Below, one piece after another: positions 4,306 to 6,251 of a DNA stretch of 6,251 nt. This DNA is from Candidatus Aenigmatarchaeota archaeon (lineage in GTDB: Archaea; Aenigmatarchaeota; Aenigmatarchaeia; QMZP01; JAFGSV01), in the NCBI GenBank assembly GCA_030624445.1, contig JAUXKD010000030.1, forward strand, positions 1-6,251, given 5' to 3'. The stretch's first letter is position 1, and every line of letters starts with the position of its first letter. Under the pieces are notes generated by a model. That model was not told the origin of the DNA and searched no databases. It saw only the letters and a list, made by a program, of their open reading frames with translations. The translations under genes were made by a program, and so were the position numbers.

Positions 4306-5484
4306 ATGAAAAAATCAGGTTTTATCTTAGTAGCTTCTGTGTTGTTTATATTCATGGCAGCCCAGGCTTCGTTGGTTTCCGCTCAGGGCATCGCGATGAT
4401 AAGTCTGATTCTGACGAAGCAGACTCCTTTTCCGGTGGAGCCGGGTCAGGTGGTAAGTTTGGAATTGGGCCTGCAAAACAACGGAAGCGGTTCCGAGAGC
4501 ATCACGCTTGAAATCATACCAAGCAGTCCTTTCACTCTGCTTCTAGGCCAGGAAAGCAAGAAGACATTCGGCAGGGTCAATGCATTCGATACCGTGACCC
4601 AGTCATACAAGCTCAAGGTCGACGAAACGGCCGTTTCGGCAACTTACGACATCGAATTCAGGTATTACACGGGGGTGGCGAGTTCCATGTACGTTGTGAA
4701 AAAAATCCCGGTAAACGTTCGGGGGGTCCCCAAATTCGTCATTGAGGACATCCAGACCATTCCCGAGAGCATGGAACCCGGGGACGAGGTGGAAATAATT
4801 ATGGTGATAAAGAACGAGGGTTCCGGAGAGGCCACACAGACTGAACTCAGTCTGGCGTCTGTAACAGACGCAGAGACGGGAGAATCCCTCATCGTGCCTC
4901 TTCTGTCTGGCGGCGTGTCTTACATAGGTAAAATCGTTCCCGGCGAGGAGAAGACTGCCGTGTTCAATCTGAAAATCGATATTGCCGCAGTATCCAAGAC
5001 CTACATGTCCACCCTCACAATCGACTACAAAGATGAAAACGGGGAAACACAGACGGAAACACACGATCTCGGTATCCCTGTTAAGGGAAACCCGGTAATA
5101 GAGCTGCTGAGCGCCAAAATCGACAATTCGGACTACAAGGTGGACATCGAGAACATAGGAACTGGCAACGCTAAGGCCTTAAAGATAGCATTAGTCCAGG
5201 ACGGCGAGATCAAGGATTCTTCGGTGGCTAACGAGCTCAAACCGACAAAACACAAGACCATCCGTTTCCAGGGATTCAGGTTGGGTGGTGCCGTCATTAA
5301 CGTCTCCTATCTCGACGAGGACAATGAATTTTTCGTCAAGGAATTCCCGGTCACGATAAAACAATCTGCCAGTGCGCAGGAAACGACCGGGGCGAACACT
5401 TCACCATTGGCTACCGTGTTGATAGTGATCCTCGTGCTTGAGAGTTTCTACTTGTGGAGACTGAGAAAGCGAACGAAAAAATAG
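4306..5484 (+). CDS. Secreted, C-terminally anchored protein with Ig-like CARDB/COG1361-type domains
   Basis: From the ATG at 4306 the protein has 392 residues. It opens with a textbook signal peptide (M-K-K-S-G, a hydrophobic core, cleavage expected after L-V-S-A before Q-G, residue 26). About three beta-rich domains follow: roughly residues 30-140, 141-262 and 263-353. Each has the P-G-x-x-V-x-x-x-x-x-x-x-N-x-G-S/T-G pattern of CARDB/COG1361 folds (for example Q-N-N-G-S-G, K-N-E-G-S-G-E-A, E-N-I-G-T-G-N-A). A Ser/Thr/Gln-rich linker leads to one membrane span (about 367-385) and a basic end R-K-R-T-K-K, so the bulk is extracellular. Such proteins are often found beside MacB-like ABC genes in archaea, where they may act as the extracellular partner. 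The frame is open back to the ATG at 4231, which has GGGGGAG just before it; 4306 is chosen because it gives a normal signal peptide. With the upstream start the protein would have 417 residues. Confidence 0.8.
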   Translation: MKKSGFILVASVLFIFMAAQASLVSAQGIAMISLILTKQTPFPVEPGQVVSLELGLQNNGSGSESITLEIIPSSPFTLLLGQESKKTFGRVNAFDTVTQSYKLKVDETAVSATYDIEFRYYTGVASSMYVVKKIPVNVRGVPKFVIEDIQTIPESMEPGDEVEIIMVIKNEGSGEATQTELSLASVTDAETGESLIVPLLSGGVSYIGKIVPGEEKTAVFNLKIDIAAVSKTYMSTLTIDYKDENGETQTETHDLGIPVKGNPVIELLSAKIDNSDYKVDIENIGTGNAKALKIALVQDGEIKDSSVANELKPTKHKTIRFQGFRLGGAVINVSYLDEDNEFFVKEFPVTIKQSASAQETTGANTSPLATVLIVILVLESFYLWRLRKRTKK

Positions 5485-5499
5485 CCGATCTAGTTTTGG

Positions 5500-6186
5500 A
5501 TGATGGGTATGAAGGGCAAGACTTTTGAGATGAAAGATGTTTGGAAGGTTTACACCATGAAGGGTGTGGAGACGAACGCCCTCAGGGGCGTCAATCTCGA
5601 GATAGAGAAAGGCGAACACGCGGCCATCCTAGGACCCTCGGGTTCAGGGAAATCCACCCTTATGCACATTATGGGCTGCCTTGATACGCCCACGAAAGGG
5701 AGAGTGCTCATCGATGGGAAGGAAGTCTCGCAGATGAATGATAACGAGCTCGCCATGATAAGAAGGGAAAAGATAGGTTTCGTCTTTCAGGCTTACAACC
5801 TCATACCGGGTTTAACGGCCCTTGAGAACATCTCGCTGCCGATGAGGTTCAGCGGGCACGGAAGGAGTGAATCCCAGAGGAGAGCGAAGGAACTTTTGAA
5901 AAAAGTGGGTCTGGGAGAGAGAACGGGCCATAAGCCGAACGAGCTGTCCGGCGGTGAGCAGCAGAGGGTCGCGATCGCGAGGTCTCTGGTTAACGATCCG
6001 GAAGTTATACTGGCTGACGAGCCGACTGGGAATCTGGACACGAAAACCGGAAAGGAAATAATGGGACTCCTGGAGAGCCTTCACAAAAAGACAGGAAAAA
6101 CCGTCATAATAGTCACGCATGACACCAAGATCGCCAAGCGTACCCCCTGGCAGATCAAAATGCTTGACGTCAGTGTAGTCAGTTAA
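5500..6186 (+). CDS. ABC transporter ATP-binding protein, MacB/LolD type
   Basis: This encodes 228 residues, the normal size for a LolD/MacB-type ATPase (COG1136). Numbered from the ATG at 5500, the Walker A motif is G-P-S-G-S-G-K-S-T (45-53), the Q-loop glutamine is 97 in F-V-F-Q-A-Y-N-L, the signature is L-S-G-G-E-Q-Q-R (149-156), Walker B ends in D-E at 173-174, the D-loop is N-L-D (178-180) and the switch histidine is 207. The early segment W-K-V-Y and the G-C-L-D-x-P-T-x-G block are family marks. All catalytic residues are present, so it should hydrolyse ATP to drive its partner permease. The tail after the histidine is unusual: [12 protein letters not shown] replaces the common A-D-R-I-I-x-x-x-D-G-x. 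Starts at 5500, 5503 and 5509 are all possible; ATGAT lies 4 nt before the ATG at 5509. The gene follows the envelope protein by 15 bases and ends in tandem TAA stops. Confidence 0.93.
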   Translation: MMGMKGKTFEMKDVWKVYTMKGVETNALRGVNLEIEKGEHAAILGPSGSGKSTLMHIMGCLDTPTKGRVLIDGKEVSQMNDNELAMIRREKIGFVFQAYNLIPGLTALENISLPMRFSGHGRSESQRRAKELLKKVGLGERTGHKPNELSGGEQQRVAIARSLVNDPEVILADEPTGNLDTKTGKEIMGLLESLHKKTGKTVIIVTHDTKIAKRTPWQIKMLDVSVVS

Positions 6187-6191
6187 TAATT

Positions 6192-6251
6192 ATGATCGAG
6201 CTCGCTCTGAAGGAGTTGATAGGACACAAGATACGTACGATTCTTACAGCC
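6192..6251 (+). CDS. FtsX/MacB-like ABC permease, first 20 codons
   Basis: Five bases after the ATPase stop an ATG opens a frame that stays open to the window edge. It reads M-I-E-L-A-L-K-E-L and then a basic G-H-K-I-R-T-I-L-T-A, which is the familiar start of MacB/FtsX-type permeases: a short amphipathic helix on the cytoplasmic face, basic residues, then the first membrane span. In this family the permease works with a LolD/MacB ATPase, exactly the gene before it. No clear ribosome-binding motif is seen, so translation may be coupled to the ATPase. The rest, including the large extracellular domain and further spans, lies outside the window. Confidence 0.78.
   Translation, partial: MIELALKELIGHKIRTILTA

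Noticed and set aside
4603..5064. 153-codon minus-strand frame within the envelope protein gene
   Set aside because: Antisense to a gene with signal peptide, repeated Ig-like motifs and a membrane anchor; no start signal and no recognisable product.
5793..6120. Minus-strand frames opposite the ABC ATPase
   Set aside because: The plus strand has every ABC motif in order; the antisense frames are shadows.
1..6251. CRISPR arrays, insertion sequences, tRNA or rRNA genes
   Set aside because: No regularly spaced direct repeats, no terminal inverted repeats with transposase, and no tRNA or rRNA signature were seen on either strand.

Overview
The window comes from an archaeon. The ribosomal proteins are of the archaeal/eukaryotic type (a 327-residue uL3 and archaeal forms of uS11, uS4 and uS13). 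Upstream regions hold TATA-like boxes about 25 nt before the start codon or the inferred transcription start. Several start codons follow a GTGAT or GGTGAT ribosome-binding motif, which pairs with the AUCACC part of the archaeal 16S 3' end. I cannot place the lineage from this sequence; a DPANN or divergent euryarchaeal genome is possible but unproven.

Layout. Positions 1-305 (minus) hold the N-terminal third or so of a PurD-like phosphoribosylamine-glycine ligase, running off the left edge. Diverging from it, 410-886 (plus) encodes a small, very hydrophobic multi-pass membrane protein of unknown family. Converging on that gene is a minus-strand ribosomal cluster that reads, in transcription order, uS13 (3506-2943), uS4 (2920-2426), uS11 (2436-2047) and uL3 (1950-967). 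The S13-S4-S11 core is the usual archaeal order. The usual next gene, RNA polymerase subunit D, is absent, and uL3 stands in that place, cut off from its usual partners L4/L23/L2.

A 219-base AT-rich divergent region (3507-3725) separates the ribosomal cluster from a plus-strand module: a GbsR/MarR-like winged-helix regulator (3726-4220), a secreted, C-terminally anchored protein with about three Ig-like (CARDB/COG1361-type) domains (4306-5484), a MacB/LolD-type ABC ATPase (5500-6186), and the first 20 codons of an FtsX/MacB-type permease (6192 to the right edge). The likely product is an envelope-located ABC system in which the Ig-like protein is the extracellular partner of the ATPase-permease pair, under control of the regulator. 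Just downstream of the regulator's BRE/TATA promoter lie two tandem dyads sharing the pattern TTCA-N8-TGAA, with centres 18 bp apart, which look like an autoregulatory operator.

Most worth checking: the tandem operator, the regulated envelope ABC module, the relocated uL3 with an atypical loop where most archaeal/eukaryotic L3 proteins carry the tryptophan finger, and the charged N-terminal extension on uS13.
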